A stretch of DNA of 51,753 nt, taken from NCBI GenBank assembly GCA_016223145.1, contig JACRPN010000004.1, positions 184,755 to 236,507 on the forward strand. The letters are read 5' to 3'. The notes beneath the pieces are model-generated. The model was not told where the DNA came from and did not search any database. It saw only the letters and a list, made by a program, of their open reading frames with translations. Each line of letters begins with the position of its first letter. Position 1 is the first letter of the stretch. Below are positions 39,332 to 47,855 of the stretch, one piece after another. This stretch comes from Armatimonadota bacterium. GTDB taxonomy: Bacteria > Armatimonadota > Fimbriimonadia > Fimbriimonadales > Fimbriimonadaceae. Both the position numbers and the translations under genes were made by a program.

Positions 39332-42300
39332 CTACCTCACCTTCCCCAAGAGCACCTCGATCGCCTTGTCGAGCTGCGGGTCCTTGCCAGCAAAGTACTC
39401 TTCCGGCATCCAGTCCACCTTGAAGTCGGGCTGCTCACCCAGATCCTCGAGAGGCGAGCCGTCCAGGCGGTACACGCCGGTTCCCGGCATTCGCGCGCTG
39501 GTGCCATCGATCAGCGGGAACCCGCCGGTGTAGATCACGTAGCCTGGTGTCGGCATGCCGACCAGCGTCGCGAGCTTTCGCGCTTTCATGGCATAGGGGA
39601 ACATCTCCGCGTTGCTGAAGCTCGTCTCGCCCATCATCACGACGGTCGGCAGACCCCAGGTCTGGCCTGGGCCAAGCTGCGGCGCCTCGTCGCGCGGCAC
39701 GTAGATGGCGTTCGGCTGGCGCTCGATGACGTCGATCAGGCGGTCGCTGATGTTGCCGCCGCCGTTGTTGCGTACGTCGATAATCACGCCCTTCTTGCCT
39801 TGCGTCGCCTGCCAGAAGTCGCGCTGGAACTCGTCGAAGTTGCCGCCACCCATGCCGGCGATGTGCACATAAGTGAGCTTCCCACCCGTTTTCTCTTCGA
39901 CGAACTTGCGTCGCCATTCCAGCAGGTTGCGGCGCACGATCCCGGAGTATTCGCCCGATGATATCGCTCGATATTTCACGGTCCGGGCGCCCTCCTTGCT
40001 GGCTGTAGCATTCACCAGCAGCGTGATCTCGCGGCCGGTTTGGTCGTTCAGCACGTCGCGGTAGAGCGCCTCATCCATCGACCCGTCCTTTCCGTTCACC
40101 TGCAGCACGATCTCGCCGGCTTTCAGCATCGTCTTGGTGAAGCTGCCGGGCACGCCTTTGGGTACTTCCTTGATCTTGATGCCGGGGCCATCGTAGCGGT
40201 AGTCCGCCGTGAAACCCAGATGCGCCGAGGTCGAGCCGCCCGGGTTGCCCGCGCCGGGGCCCGCTTCCGAGTGGCTGCTCTCCAGCTCGCCGACCATCAT
40301 GTTCAGCAGCGTCGCCATTTCGTTCCGGTGGCCGACCGAATCCAGCAGTGGCTCGTAGCGCTTCTTGATCGCCGCCCAATCCCTTCCGTGGAAGTTGCCA
40401 TCGTAGAAACTCCGGTTGTACTCGCGCCAGAACTGGTTGAACGCCGCCCCGCGCTCTTTGCGCACGTCGCGGGTCCAGTCCGCCCTGTAGGGCACAGTCG
40501 TCGTGGGGGTGTTCGGCTTGCCAAAATCCAAGATGTTCAGCGTGCCAGCCTTCAGGTAGAAGATCTGCTTGCCGTCCTGGCTGAAGTCAAACCCGGCCAC
40601 GCCTCCGCCCGAAGTCATCCGCTTCAGGTCGTTTCCGTCATAGGCGGCCTTCCATAGATCGCCCTCGCTCAAGAAGTAAAGGTCGCCCTTCTCGGGGTCC
40701 ATCAGCACCTTGCTCTGCGGAGCCTGCCCAATGAACCTCCTGGCGCGGTTCTCGATGCCGTCGAAGTCGATCGTGACCTTCGGGGTTGTCCCCGGCTTTT
40801 CGTACTTGAGCTGAAGTTCTTCGCTGCGAACATCCTCCTTCGTCAGCGGAAGAATGTAGAGCGCCGCGCCGCTCGCCGCGCCAAACCGCCCTCCGCCGCC
40901 ACCTGCTGAGCGGTCGGAACGATAATAGAGGTACTTGCCGTCGGCGGACCATGATGGGTTGCCGTTCGGCATGTTCTCCTGGGTGACGTTGTACTCCTTC
41001 TTCTCTTGGGTGTCGTAGACCCAGATGTTGGTCCCCGACTCCCAATAGTAGTAACCGCTTCGGTCGAGCGCCTTGGCATAGGCGACCCAACGCCCATCGG
41101 GGCTCCAAGCGTAGGCGCCAGGGCCATTGCCGGGCTTGGAGAGCACCAGTTCCGGTGCGCCGCTGCCGTCGGCGCTGATCGTGTACACGCCGCCGGTCTT
41201 TCCTGCCAGCCAGAAGCTCAGCTTCTTCTTGTCGGGGGTGAATTGCAGTGCGAACACGTCGTTGTCGCTGGGCGTTAGCCGCTTCGCCGCTTTGGTCTCC
41301 AGGTTCAGGAGGTAGAGGGAGCGGGCGTTCTCGCGGTCGCTTACAAAGAACAGCGACTTGCCGTCGGGGGCATAGAATGGCTGCTCGTCCAGGCCCGCCC
41401 AATCGGTGAGCTGGGTTGCGTCCGAGGCGTTTGGGCCCTTTTCCTGCTTTACAGGGACGGACCACAGCTCGCCACGCACCTGAAAGACGAACGCGTCGTT
41501 CTTTGGGGAAAGGCTCAGGTCCTCGGCGCCCGCCGTCAGCACCAAACGCTCTTCATTGGTGGTCTTGTCGTCGATTATCGCGGTAATCGAGAGCTTCTCC
41601 GGTTTGCCTCCGGGAGCCAAGCTGTAGACCGAGCCATCCGACTCGAAGGCCATGATAGGTGCCTTGGTCGCCGCCGTCAGAAACCGCGCGGGAGCCCCGA
41701 CCAGTTCGGTTTGGCGCTTCACGCGGCCGTTGGCGTCGAGTGCATAAACGTTGGGCGTTTTGGCGGCAGTGTCCACGTTCCTCGGGATCGGTTTGCCGAC
41801 ATAGCTGCTGCTGGGGGTCTTGTCGGTCACGGTGACGCAGTAGGCTTCGACACCGGGGGCTGGGCTGACCCACAGATGCTGGAACCCGTTCGCGCGAACC
41901 TTGGACCGGTTGCCGGAGGCGATATCAAACTTCCACACTTGGGCTGCGCCAGAGCCTTCGTAACGCGGGCGGTTCCATGGAATCTGCATGAGCCGGGTGT
42001 AGAGCACCGACTTTCCGTCCAGCGAATACCTCGGGTAGTTCACGGGCATCATGTCGAGGAATAGCGGCTTGAACTTGAGGGTCTTCACGGCAAGCTCGTA
42101 AATTCCGTTTTCCGATGCATCGCGAGTGCCGCGAAAGGCAATCCGTTTGCCATCTGGCGACCAATCGCTCGGGACCTCGCTGCCGGAGAACCAGGTGAGG
42201 CGCTGGACCGCACCGCCCTCGGCGGGGACCGCGAAGATGTCGTTGTTTCCGTACCGGTTGCTCGCAAAGGCGATCCACTTACCGTCCGGCGACCAGACCG

Positions 42301-42535
42301 CGTTGTCCTCCATTTCGATATGGTTGGTCAGCGGCACGGCCTTCCCGCCCTTGCTGGAAACGACCCAAATGTCGCCTCGATAGGTGAAGGCTAGCTTCGA
42401 TCCGTCGGGGCTGAGTGCCAGGTTCCGAGCGCCGACCAGGTTGCGTGCGGGAGCCTCGGTGAGCTGGGCCTGCGAAACAGATGTTGCGATGAGTCCACAG
42501 GCAAGGACAACGATGCGGAAGGGGTGTCGTCGCAT
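39332..42535 (-). CDS. Tricorn-type protease (beta-propeller + PDZ + S41 peptidase)
   Basis: 1067 residues with a signal peptide (RIVVLACGLIATSVSQAQ). The N-terminal ~640 residues are WD40-like PD40 repeats: LALSPDGSKLAFTYRGDIWV, WSPDGKWIAFASNRYGNNDI, WSPDGRWVAYAKAL and more, consistent with tandem beta-propellers. A helical core domain (about 690-760), a PDZ (about 770-850: PGSFTKTMLKAGEIVLQVNG) and an S41 peptidase domain (about 860-1050) follow. The S41 part has GVIIDVRNNGGGNISDRLID and VVMMGETSFSNAEMFPYAM with the likely catalytic Ser in SFSNAE. Exported, so it probably trims peptides in the periplasm or at the surface. It stands alone, between repeats and PEP-CTERM genes. Confidence 0.92.
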   Translation of the reverse strand: MRRHPFRIVVLACGLIATSVSQAQLTEAPARNLVGARNLALSPDGSKLAFTYRGDIWVVSSKGGKAVPLTNHIEMEDNAVWSPDGKWIAFASNRYGNNDIFAVPAEGGAVQRLTWFSGSEVPSDWSPDGKRIAFRGTRDASENGIYELAVKTLKFKPLFLDMMPVNYPRYSLDGKSVLYTRLMQIPWNRPRYEGSGAAQVWKFDIASGNRSKVRANGFQHLWVSPAPGVEAYCVTVTDKTPSSSYVGKPIPRNVDTAAKTPNVYALDANGRVKRQTELVGAPARFLTAATKAPIMAFESDGSVYSLAPGGKPEKLSITAIIDDKTTNEERLVLTAGAEDLSLSPKNDAFVFQVRGELWSVPVKQEKGPNASDATQLTDWAGLDEQPFYAPDGKSLFFVSDRENARSLYLLNLETKAAKRLTPSDNDVFALQFTPDKKKLSFWLAGKTGGVYTISADGSGAPELVLSKPGNGPGAYAWSPDGRWVAYAKALDRSGYYYWESGTNIWVYDTQEKKEYNVTQENMPNGNPSWSADGKYLYYRSDRSAGGGGGRFGAASGAALYILPLTKEDVRSEELQLKYEKPGTTPKVTIDFDGIENRARRFIGQAPQSKVLMDPEKGDLYFLSEGDLWKAAYDGNDLKRMTSGGGVAGFDFSQDGKQIFYLKAGTLNILDFGKPNTPTTTVPYRADWTRDVRKERGAAFNQFWREYNRSFYDGNFHGRDWAAIKKRYEPLLDSVGHRNEMATLLNMMVGELESSHSEAGPGAGNPGGSTSAHLGFTADYRYDGPGIKIKEVPKGVPGSFTKTMLKAGEIVLQVNGKDGSMDEALYRDVLNDQTGREITLLVNATASKEGARTVKYRAISSGEYSGIVRRNLLEWRRKFVEEKTGGKLTYVHIAGMGGGNFDEFQRDFWQATQGKKGVIIDVRNNGGGNISDRLIDVIERQPNAIYVPRDEAPQLGPGQTWGLPTVVMMGETSFSNAEMFPYAMKARKLATLVGMPTPGYVIYTGGFPLIDGTSARMPGTGVYRLDGSPLEDLGEQPDFKVDWMPEEYFAGKDPQLDKAIEVLLGKVR

Positions 42536-42736
42536 GAAGGCATGTTTACCTCCATATCAGCAAACCGGACTCATGTCAGGCGCATTCGCATCAAATCATT
42601 ACTTTCTTGAGAACTATATTCACTACATTTTTGTATTCTAACTTTCACACATCTATCGTCACAATTGGCAGCTATTACTTCAATACTTATCGGAAGCCGT
42701 CGGGCCACACTCGGCGCGCTTCCGAGGAGAAACAGC
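42536..42736 (+). promoter_or_regulatory. AT-rich leader and hairpin upstream of PEP-CTERM gene
   Basis: This 201-bp divergent gap is markedly more AT-rich than its surroundings. A TTGAGA at 42607-42612 followed by TTTGTATTCTA at 42629-42639 might form a promoter. CGGAAGC (42691-42697) pairs with GCTTCCG (42718-42724), directly before the GAGGAGA ribosome site, so a leader hairpin could influence translation. All calls here are tentative. Confidence 0.3.
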
Positions 42737-43387
42737 ATGAATCCGACGAGACTCGGAGTAGCCGGCGCATTTCTGTCAGGGTCTGCGATCGCATCCTGTG
42801 CGATCTACAACTACGCAACCTGGACCGACACTCCTGACGCAACTCACGTCAACGGGACCGTGATGGGCATTGGCTTGCACTTTGCCGGGGTGTACATGGA
42901 TGCCCAACTCAACAACACGGGAACCTACTATTGGACCCAGGGGTCGCCGCCGCCGTACACCAGCGCCCAGGTCTCCAATGGGCCTGCCACCCGAGACGTC
43001 ATCCGGTTGCGAGCCGTGTCGTCACTCAATCGAATCGAGTTCGATTCGCCGGTCGGGAATCCGATCATGGACGTTCTCAGCCTGGGCCGCAATGGCGGTC
43101 CGGTCCGCTACACCTTCAACCAGCCGTTCACGATCCTTAGCGAGGGCCAGGGGTATTTCGGAAACGGGACGCTCACGAACCCAAGCGGGAACATCCTTGA
43201 GGGGCGGGAAGGGCACGGGACGATCATGTTCTCCGGCAATGTGTCGTCCATCGAATGGACGGTAGACGTCGCCGAGTTCTGGCATGGATTCACGATTGGC
43301 GCCGTGCCTCCCGTTCCAGAGCCGAGCTCACTCCTCGGCTTGTGCCTCGGGGTTGCGGTAGCTGGGAGGCTGCGCCTAACGCGATAG
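42737..43387 (+). CDS. PEP-CTERM sorting-domain protein (paralogue A)
   Basis: 216 residues from ATG at 42737, behind GAGGAGA; the frame extends back to 42665 but without a ribosome site. Signal peptide ~1-22 (RLGVAGAFLSGSAIASCA). The mature part (about 25-185) is beta rich and contains NNTGTYYWTQGSPPPYTSAQ, and EGREGHGTIMFSGNVSSIEW. The C-terminus PVPEPSSLLGLCLGVAVAGR plus basic end is a PEP-CTERM tripartite sorting signal, processed by exosortase. No exosortase gene lies in the window. The second copy at 43925 shares most of the same motifs, so the two arose by duplication. Function unknown; probably cell-surface or biofilm matrix. Confidence 0.82.
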   Translation: MNPTRLGVAGAFLSGSAIASCAIYNYATWTDTPDATHVNGTVMGIGLHFAGVYMDAQLNNTGTYYWTQGSPPPYTSAQVSNGPATRDVIRLRAVSSLNRIEFDSPVGNPIMDVLSLGRNGGPVRYTFNQPFTILSEGQGYFGNGTLTNPSGNILEGREGHGTIMFSGNVSSIEWTVDVAEFWHGFTIGAVPPVPEPSSLLGLCLGVAVAGRLRLTR

Positions 43388-43547
43388 GGCTACGAGCCGT
43401 TGCCTCCAATCCTGGTGCCTGCGGGTGTGTCTTCGCGGCAAGCCGCAATCGAACCTGGCGATTGTCTATAGCTGTGGGACCTTACTCCCATGGAATCAGC
43501 TGATCTGGCGCTGGACGGCGTCCAACAGAATTAGGAGGCACCAGATC

Positions 43548-43730
43548 ATGAACAAGAAGACCTATTTGATGGCAGGATCGGCCTTGGCTGCGGCCGCGGG
43601 CGCGCTCTTCCTGGCGAAGAAGAAGGGCTGGAAACCTTTTCACAAATCGAGCTCAGGGAGCTTTTCCGAAGAGCCGATGCCCAAGACGAGCAGGATGCGC
43701 AAGGCGAAGTCGGCCGATGCGATGAACTGA
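43548..43730 (+). CDS. Small membrane protein, 60 residues
   Basis: Starts at ATG 43548 with TAGGAGG at 43532-43538 (spacing 9), a strong ribosome site that decides the start. MNKKTYLMAGSALAAAAGAL is a signal-like helix with basic start, followed by FLAKKKGWKPFHK, a Ser-rich stretch and a Lys/Arg-rich end. It lies between two PEP-CTERM paralogues on the same strand and is followed by a hairpin at 43766. No family recognised. Could be a membrane-anchored basic protein; function unknown. Confidence 0.6.
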   Translation: MNKKTYLMAGSALAAAAGALFLAKKKGWKPFHKSSSGSFSEEPMPKTSRMRKAKSADAMN

Positions 43731-43765
43731 GGCAGCCAGCTACCATTTGCCTTGGGCCATTTGAG

Positions 43766-43795
43766 GGGGCACACGTCCTTCCCGACGTGTGCCCC
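43766..43795 (+). terminator. GC-rich hairpin after the small membrane protein
   Basis: GGGGCACACGTC (43766-43777) pairs perfectly with GACGTGTGCCCC (43784-43795) around a six-base loop. It is not followed by a T-run, so it is at best a weak or factor-dependent terminator. Confidence 0.5.
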
Positions 43796-43924
43796 TGCTG
43801 CATTGGCGCTCCAAGGACCCGCAAATCTACTAGATCTCCTCTGAGCCGTCACAGACCCCAGCGTCCGGGACAACTCTATTCAGGGTCCTCTGTCAATTGG
43901 GCTGAGGCCTCAAGGGAGCTTGAA

Positions 43925-44563
43925 ATGAGAGTGAATCGCCTTTCCACGCTGGCAGCGGTCTTGTGCGCGCTTTCGGTGCAGGCTGCGGCAGCCGTCTACA
44001 CCTACGCCAACTGGAGCAGCCAACCTGACGGCGGCCATGTTGACGGGACGATCGCAGGCATCGGCGTCCACTACACCGGCGAGGTCTACTTCGCCAACCT
44101 TAACAACACGGGTGTCTACTACTGGACCCAGTACTCCCCGCCGCCATACACGAGCGCGACGGTGTCGAACGGGCCGGGAACGACAGACATCATCGGACAG
44201 AGCGTCTCGGGCGTTAACCGGATCGACTTCGATTCTCCCGTGATGAACCCCATCATGGCCATCTGCAGCATGGGCCAGCCCGGACTGCCAGTCACGTATT
44301 CGTTTAACCAGTCCTTCACTATTCTCAGCTATGGCTCCGGATATTGGGGATCGGGAACGCTTACGGACTTGGGTGGCAACGTGCTTGAGGGAAGGGAGGG
44401 CCACGGAACCATCCAGTTCTCCGGAGCGGTCTCCTCGATTATCTGGGAGGTTTCGCCTGATGAAGGCTGGCACGGTATCACCGTCGGTATCGTCCCGGAG
44501 CCCACATCGCTGGTGACCCTGAGCCTCGGCGGCCTGGCGCTGTTGCGTCGTCGTCGCAGCTGA
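43925..44563 (+). CDS. PEP-CTERM sorting-domain protein (paralogue B)
   Basis: 212 residues from ATG at 43925 (AGGGAG seven bases upstream); the open frame runs back to 43787 but lacks a start signal. Signal peptide ~1-23 (LSTLAAVLCALSVQAAAA). The core again has NNTGVYYWTQYSPPPYTSAT, a GPGTTDII stretch, and EGREGHGTIQFSGAVSSIIW. C-terminal VPEPTSLVTLSLGGLALLRRRRS is a classical PEP-CTERM signal with hydrophobic helix and Arg cluster. The copy differs mainly in the region after residue 90. A 15-bp stem terminator follows. Exported surface protein of unknown role. Confidence 0.85.
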   Translation: MRVNRLSTLAAVLCALSVQAAAAVYTYANWSSQPDGGHVDGTIAGIGVHYTGEVYFANLNNTGVYYWTQYSPPPYTSATVSNGPGTTDIIGQSVSGVNRIDFDSPVMNPIMAICSMGQPGLPVTYSFNQSFTILSYGSGYWGSGTLTDLGGNVLEGREGHGTIQFSGAVSSIIWEVSPDEGWHGITVGIVPEPTSLVTLSLGGLALLRRRRS

Positions 44564-44600
44564 ACTCTGACTGGCTGCACTGGAGATGGGACACATCAAG

Positions 44601-44635
44601 AGCCGTAGCGAAGGAGCGGATCCTTCGCTACGGCT
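44601..44635. terminator. 15-bp perfect stem between convergent genes
   Basis: AGCCGTAGCGAAGGA (44601-44615) pairs exactly with 44621-44635 around loop GCGGA. It separates the PEP-CTERM gene from the convergent dprA and includes the last codons and stop of dprA. No T-run on either strand; a bidirectional terminator or stabilising hairpin. Confidence 0.6.
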
Positions 44636-45548
44636 GTTCCTGACCACTGCCAAATAGGGATTGTTGGTGCACACCGTGCCCCTTCAAAGACTCCAGGAGT
44701 TCACCCGCCGACCAAATGGGAGATGCTCCCTTTCCGATCAGAGCTCGGTTTCCTGGCGGCATCTCCTCTCCACTTCTGACCATGAGTCCACCGAGCCCCA
44801 TCCGCAGCGCCTCGACCGCCCCTGTCCATGTCCCCCCAGTTCCCAGATCAGAGGAAACCACCACGGTCGCTTGAGCATGCGCATAGATGAGTTTGTTGCG
44901 CCCCATGGCGTTGCCTGCGGAGAAGCCCGCGCTCGGCGCATAGGGGGTGCAGAGACAAAGCCGTCCTTCCTCCAGACGATCGGCCACGTCGCGGTCTTTC
45001 ATGGTCCGCGAGAGAGAGTCAGCTAGGATTCCTAGCACTGTGCCTCCACTCGTAAGAGCGGAGTGCATCGCCGTGGAGTCGACCCCCTTTGCGCCCCCCG
45101 AAACAAGGGTCCAGCCTGCCTCTGCTATCCCGCGAGCCACATCCGAAGCGAAGTCTCGGCCAACTTCATCCACATTCCTGGAACCCACCACACCGACGCT
45201 CGCCTTGTTGAGAATCGCTAGGTTCCCCGATGCAAAGATCATCGCAGGCCCACGAGTGCCAAGGCGCTCAGACCATTTGGCGGGGAACGACGGGTCGAAC
45301 GAGCACACGGGAACCACCCCGCATTCGCCAAGGCTCTGAATCTCATGCTCATAGAGAGTTAGGGAGTCTAGTCTCTTGGCCAGGGTTGTTTTAGCTTCTG
45401 CACCATAGCCCCGAACGGCCCCGCGCAGGTCTACTTCGTCGCCGCCCGAGGCAACAACACCCACCAGTTCCCGGAGCACCTTTGGTGGGAGCGTCGGCAG
45501 GCCCTCGATCAAGTGGCTGGACAGCGCGGCTACCAGGAGGCACTTCAC
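44628..45548 (-). CDS. dprA: DNA-processing protein DprA
   Basis: 306 residues from GTG at 45548, whose bases overlap the stop of the RecQ gene (GTGA). A longer frame to 45884 only shadows RecQ. The Rossmann fold shows VGVVGSRNVDEVGRDFASDV, WTLVSGGAKGVDSTAMHSAL and NAMGRNKLIYAHAQATVVVS, the core signature of DprA/Smf. DprA protects incoming single-stranded DNA and loads RecA during transformation. The C-terminal winged helix of classical DprA is absent. Overlap with a RecQ-phosphoribosyltransferase fusion argues for a joint function. It could equally be a DprA relative used in DNA defence or repair. It ends in a 15-bp stem with no T-run. Confidence 0.88.
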   Translation of the reverse strand: MKCLLVAALSSHLIEGLPTLPPKVLRELVGVVASGGDEVDLRGAVRGYGAEAKTTLAKRLDSLTLYEHEIQSLGECGVVPVCSFDPSFPAKWSERLGTRGPAMIFASGNLAILNKASVGVVGSRNVDEVGRDFASDVARGIAEAGWTLVSGGAKGVDSTAMHSALTSGGTVLGILADSLSRTMKDRDVADRLEEGRLCLCTPYAPSAGFSAGNAMGRNKLIYAHAQATVVVSSDLGTGGTWTGAVEALRMGLGGLMVRSGEEMPPGNRALIGKGASPIWSAGELLESLKGHGVHQQSLFGSGQEQP

Positions 45549-47635
45549 GAGACGAACCTCCGGGGCCTCGCCGTAGCCAGCGCAAACGGCATGATCGGGC
45601 CGCTGCCCTTGGCCCGCAGCTCGACTCCGATTGCCGCCAGCGTCCAGCCTGAATCCACCACGTCGTCGACCAACAGCCCGATGCCGTGGCGCACCTCCAC
45701 AGCTGCAAACGCTCCCCAAGCGTTCATGCATTGCGCCTGTTTCGTGTCCATCGCCTTCTGCGGCGGCCTGGGCGTCTTTCGGCGGACGCCCTCCACTGCC
45801 TCGATCCCCAAAGCCGCCGCCAGACGTCGCGCGAAGCGCTCCAACGCGCTCCCGTGTTGGGAGCTGGGGACCCAGGTCAGCCACCCAAAGCCCAGACCGG
45901 TGGCCCGAATCGCCTGGGCAGACGCCCCAACAAGCTCATCGGAGAAGTCCAAGAACTCATACTTGCCCTCTTTGACCAACTGCCCCCAGCCAGGCTCGTT
46001 GTAGGAGCTCAGCGCAATACCGTCCAAGAGCTGCTCATAGGGTCCGAGGTTCTTGGGCCTCCCTAGATCGACACCGGAGGGCAGCTTCGTGATTGCCTGG
46101 ATCCGGTAGGTCGTGCCGTGAAGGAAGCGGCGGGCACGATCGATCAGTTCCTGCGACAAGTGGACTTCCGCGTGCGGGTGGCACCGATCGCAGTGGCCGC
46201 AAGGCTGTGGGTCTTCTTCATCAAGCATTCCGAGCAGGAGCTGCATCCGGCAGCCTTCATACCGGGCATAGAGCTTCATCTGTTCGAGCTCGTGAAACCT
46301 CTCCGCGCGAATGGCCTCGACGCGTTCCCAATCGAGGTTCCCCGCGCCCGGTACCTTGGACCAGCCTTCAGAAGTCCGCTCGATCAGCGCTTCGGCATCC
46401 AGGATCTCCAGCGCCTGACGGATTGCCGTGATGGGCGTCTTTGGGAAAAGCGCCGTGAGTTCGGAGAGGGCTTTGGGCGACTCCCCAGCGGCCTGCAAGA
46501 TTCCCTCAAACAGCCACCGTGCCGGCAGCGCCGTCTCCGCAAAATGGACCGAAGTGGACGCGTCGTCCTCCATCCAGATCAGAGCGGCATAGGCCACGGG
46601 CAACGACCTGCCGGCCCGCCCAATCTGCTGGTAATAGGCGATGGGCGAGCCCGGAAGACCCGCGTGGACCACAAATCCAACGTCGGTCTTGTCGTAGCCC
46701 ATGCCGAGAGCGGAGGTGGCCACGAGCGCCTTCAAGCCGTTCGCCATGAACTCGCTTTCGAGCTCCACCCGCCGTTCGTTGTCCAGGTCGCTGTGGTAGG
46801 CGTGGGCCTCGATTCCAGACTCCCTAAGCCAAAGGGCCGTTTTCTCGGCTTCGTTGATCGTCAACACGTACACCACTCCCGTCCCCGGGAACTTGGGCAG
46901 ATAGCGCGCGAGCCAGGCCAGCCGCTCGGCGGGCTCGGACGTGCGAAACACGCTCAGCCGGAGGCTCTCCCGCGCGAGCCCGCCTCGGTGGACCGTGAGG
47001 CCCGGGCCCAATTGCTCCTCGATGTCGGCAATCACCCGGTTGTTGGCCGTGGCCGTGGTCGCCAGCACCGACGACCCACGGTTCAGGTCCCGCAGGACCC
47101 TCACGATGCGCCGGTAATTGGGCCGGAAATCGTGTCCCCAGTCGCTGATGCAATGCGCCTCGTCCACGACCACCAAGCTGGCACGATCGAGAAACAAGGG
47201 CAAGAGGTCACGACGAAACGTCGGGTCGGCGAGCCTCTCCGGTGACACCAGGAGCAGATCCACCTTGCCCCCGATCAGCGCCGATTCGATGCTCTCTCGA
47301 TCTTGGTTGTTGGTGCTGTTGATGGACTCCGCCCGCAAGCCCAGGCTTTGTGCCATGGCGATCTGGTTGCGCATGAGCGCAAGCAAGGGGCTGATGAGAA
47401 GCGTTGGCCCGGCGCCGCGCTCGCGCAGGAGCTTCGTGGCAATGAAGTACACCAGGCTCTTGCCCCAACCGGTCCGCTGGACCACCAACAAGCGCTTTCC
47501 GCCCGAAAGCAGCGCCTCGATAGCCTCCCATTGGCCCGGCCGAAACGAGGCGTCTGGCCCCAGCGATGCGCGCAGCAGTTGCTGAGACGCGGCCTTCAAC
47601 AGGCCAAATTCATCACCACCCCTTGTAGTAGACAA
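45545..47635 (-). CDS. RecQ-family helicase fused to a ComF-like phosphoribosyltransferase domain
   Basis: 696 residues from TTG at 47635 (no in-frame ATG nearby). The helicase core has Walker A QRTGWGKS (Lys59), DEAHCISDWGHDFRPNY at 158-174 (the RecQ DEAH and following motif), ATSALGMG, QQIGRAGR, and the zinc Cys at 462, 479, 482 and 485 (PCGHCDRC). After a winged-helix-like linker, residues ~560-696 form a second domain with GFGWLTWVPS and LLVDDVVDSGWTLAA at ~654-668. The latter is the PRPP-binding loop of type I phosphoribosyltransferases, as in ComF. The next gene, dprA, overlaps by 4 bp. Fusion plus dprA suggests DNA uptake, repair or phage defence. Helicase family is certain; PRTase domain is a good inference. 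Confidence 0.9.
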   Translation of the reverse strand: MSTTRGGDEFGLLKAASQQLLRASLGPDASFRPGQWEAIEALLSGGKRLLVVQRTGWGKSLVYFIATKLLRERGAGPTLLISPLLALMRNQIAMAQSLGLRAESINSTNNQDRESIESALIGGKVDLLLVSPERLADPTFRRDLLPLFLDRASLVVVDEAHCISDWGHDFRPNYRRIVRVLRDLNRGSSVLATTATANNRVIADIEEQLGPGLTVHRGGLARESLRLSVFRTSEPAERLAWLARYLPKFPGTGVVYVLTINEAEKTALWLRESGIEAHAYHSDLDNERRVELESEFMANGLKALVATSALGMGYDKTDVGFVVHAGLPGSPIAYYQQIGRAGRSLPVAYAALIWMEDDASTSVHFAETALPARWLFEGILQAAGESPKALSELTALFPKTPITAIRQALEILDAEALIERTSEGWSKVPGAGNLDWERVEAIRAERFHELEQMKLYARYEGCRMQLLLGMLDEEDPQPCGHCDRCHPHAEVHLSQELIDRARRFLHGTTYRIQAITKLPSGVDLGRPKNLGPYEQLLDGIALSSYNEPGWGQLVKEGKYEFLDFSDELVGASAQAIRATGLGFGWLTWVPSSQHGSALERFARRLAAALGIEAVEGVRRKTPRPPQKAMDTKQAQCMNAWGAFAAVEVRHGIGLLVDDVVDSGWTLAAIGVELRAKGSGPIMPFALATARPRRFVS

Positions 47636-47649
47636 TTGTCCGCATTATA
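47631..47649 (-). promoter_or_regulatory. TATAAT box and GACAATTGTC palindrome at the recQ start
   Basis: On the minus strand TATAAT lies at 47649-47644, predicting a transcript start close to 47637, only a base or two before the TTG start codon. The 10-bp palindrome GACAATTGTC (47631-47640) covers that point. Either translation is leaderless, or a later start is used, or the palindrome is an operator. No -35 box is evident 17 bp upstream. Confidence 0.35.
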
Positions 47650-47855
47650 CAACATTGGGGGTCGCTCTCCAGGCCCATAGAAAGCTCATCAAGTGATCTA
47701 TCTCTCCAAGGTTGCAACGGTGCAGCAGCTCGTTGATGTGGCGATCGCACCGTACTTCTGTGATTTGGTACAGTATTTTAGAACCAAGCTAGGTAAAGAA
47801 CACCCATAGCTCTGTCGATAATCAATCTTGCTGTGCGGCCGCAAATGGGGCATCG
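47650..47855. other. Divergent intergenic region, recQ / HD-GYP gene
   Basis: A region of about 206 bp between divergent genes. It is more AT-rich than the flanks, with several TATTTT-like stretches near 47774, but no convincing promoter pair for the plus-strand gene. A short inverted pair GTAC/GTAC frames CTTCTGTGATTTG near 47752-47771. Nothing else recognised. Confidence 0.3.

Noticed and set aside
45549-45884. Extended N-terminus of DprA
   Set aside because: The upstream 112 codons lie entirely over the end of the RecQ gene in another frame and have a Gly/Arg-rich composition; the GTG at 45548 fits the coupled overlap.
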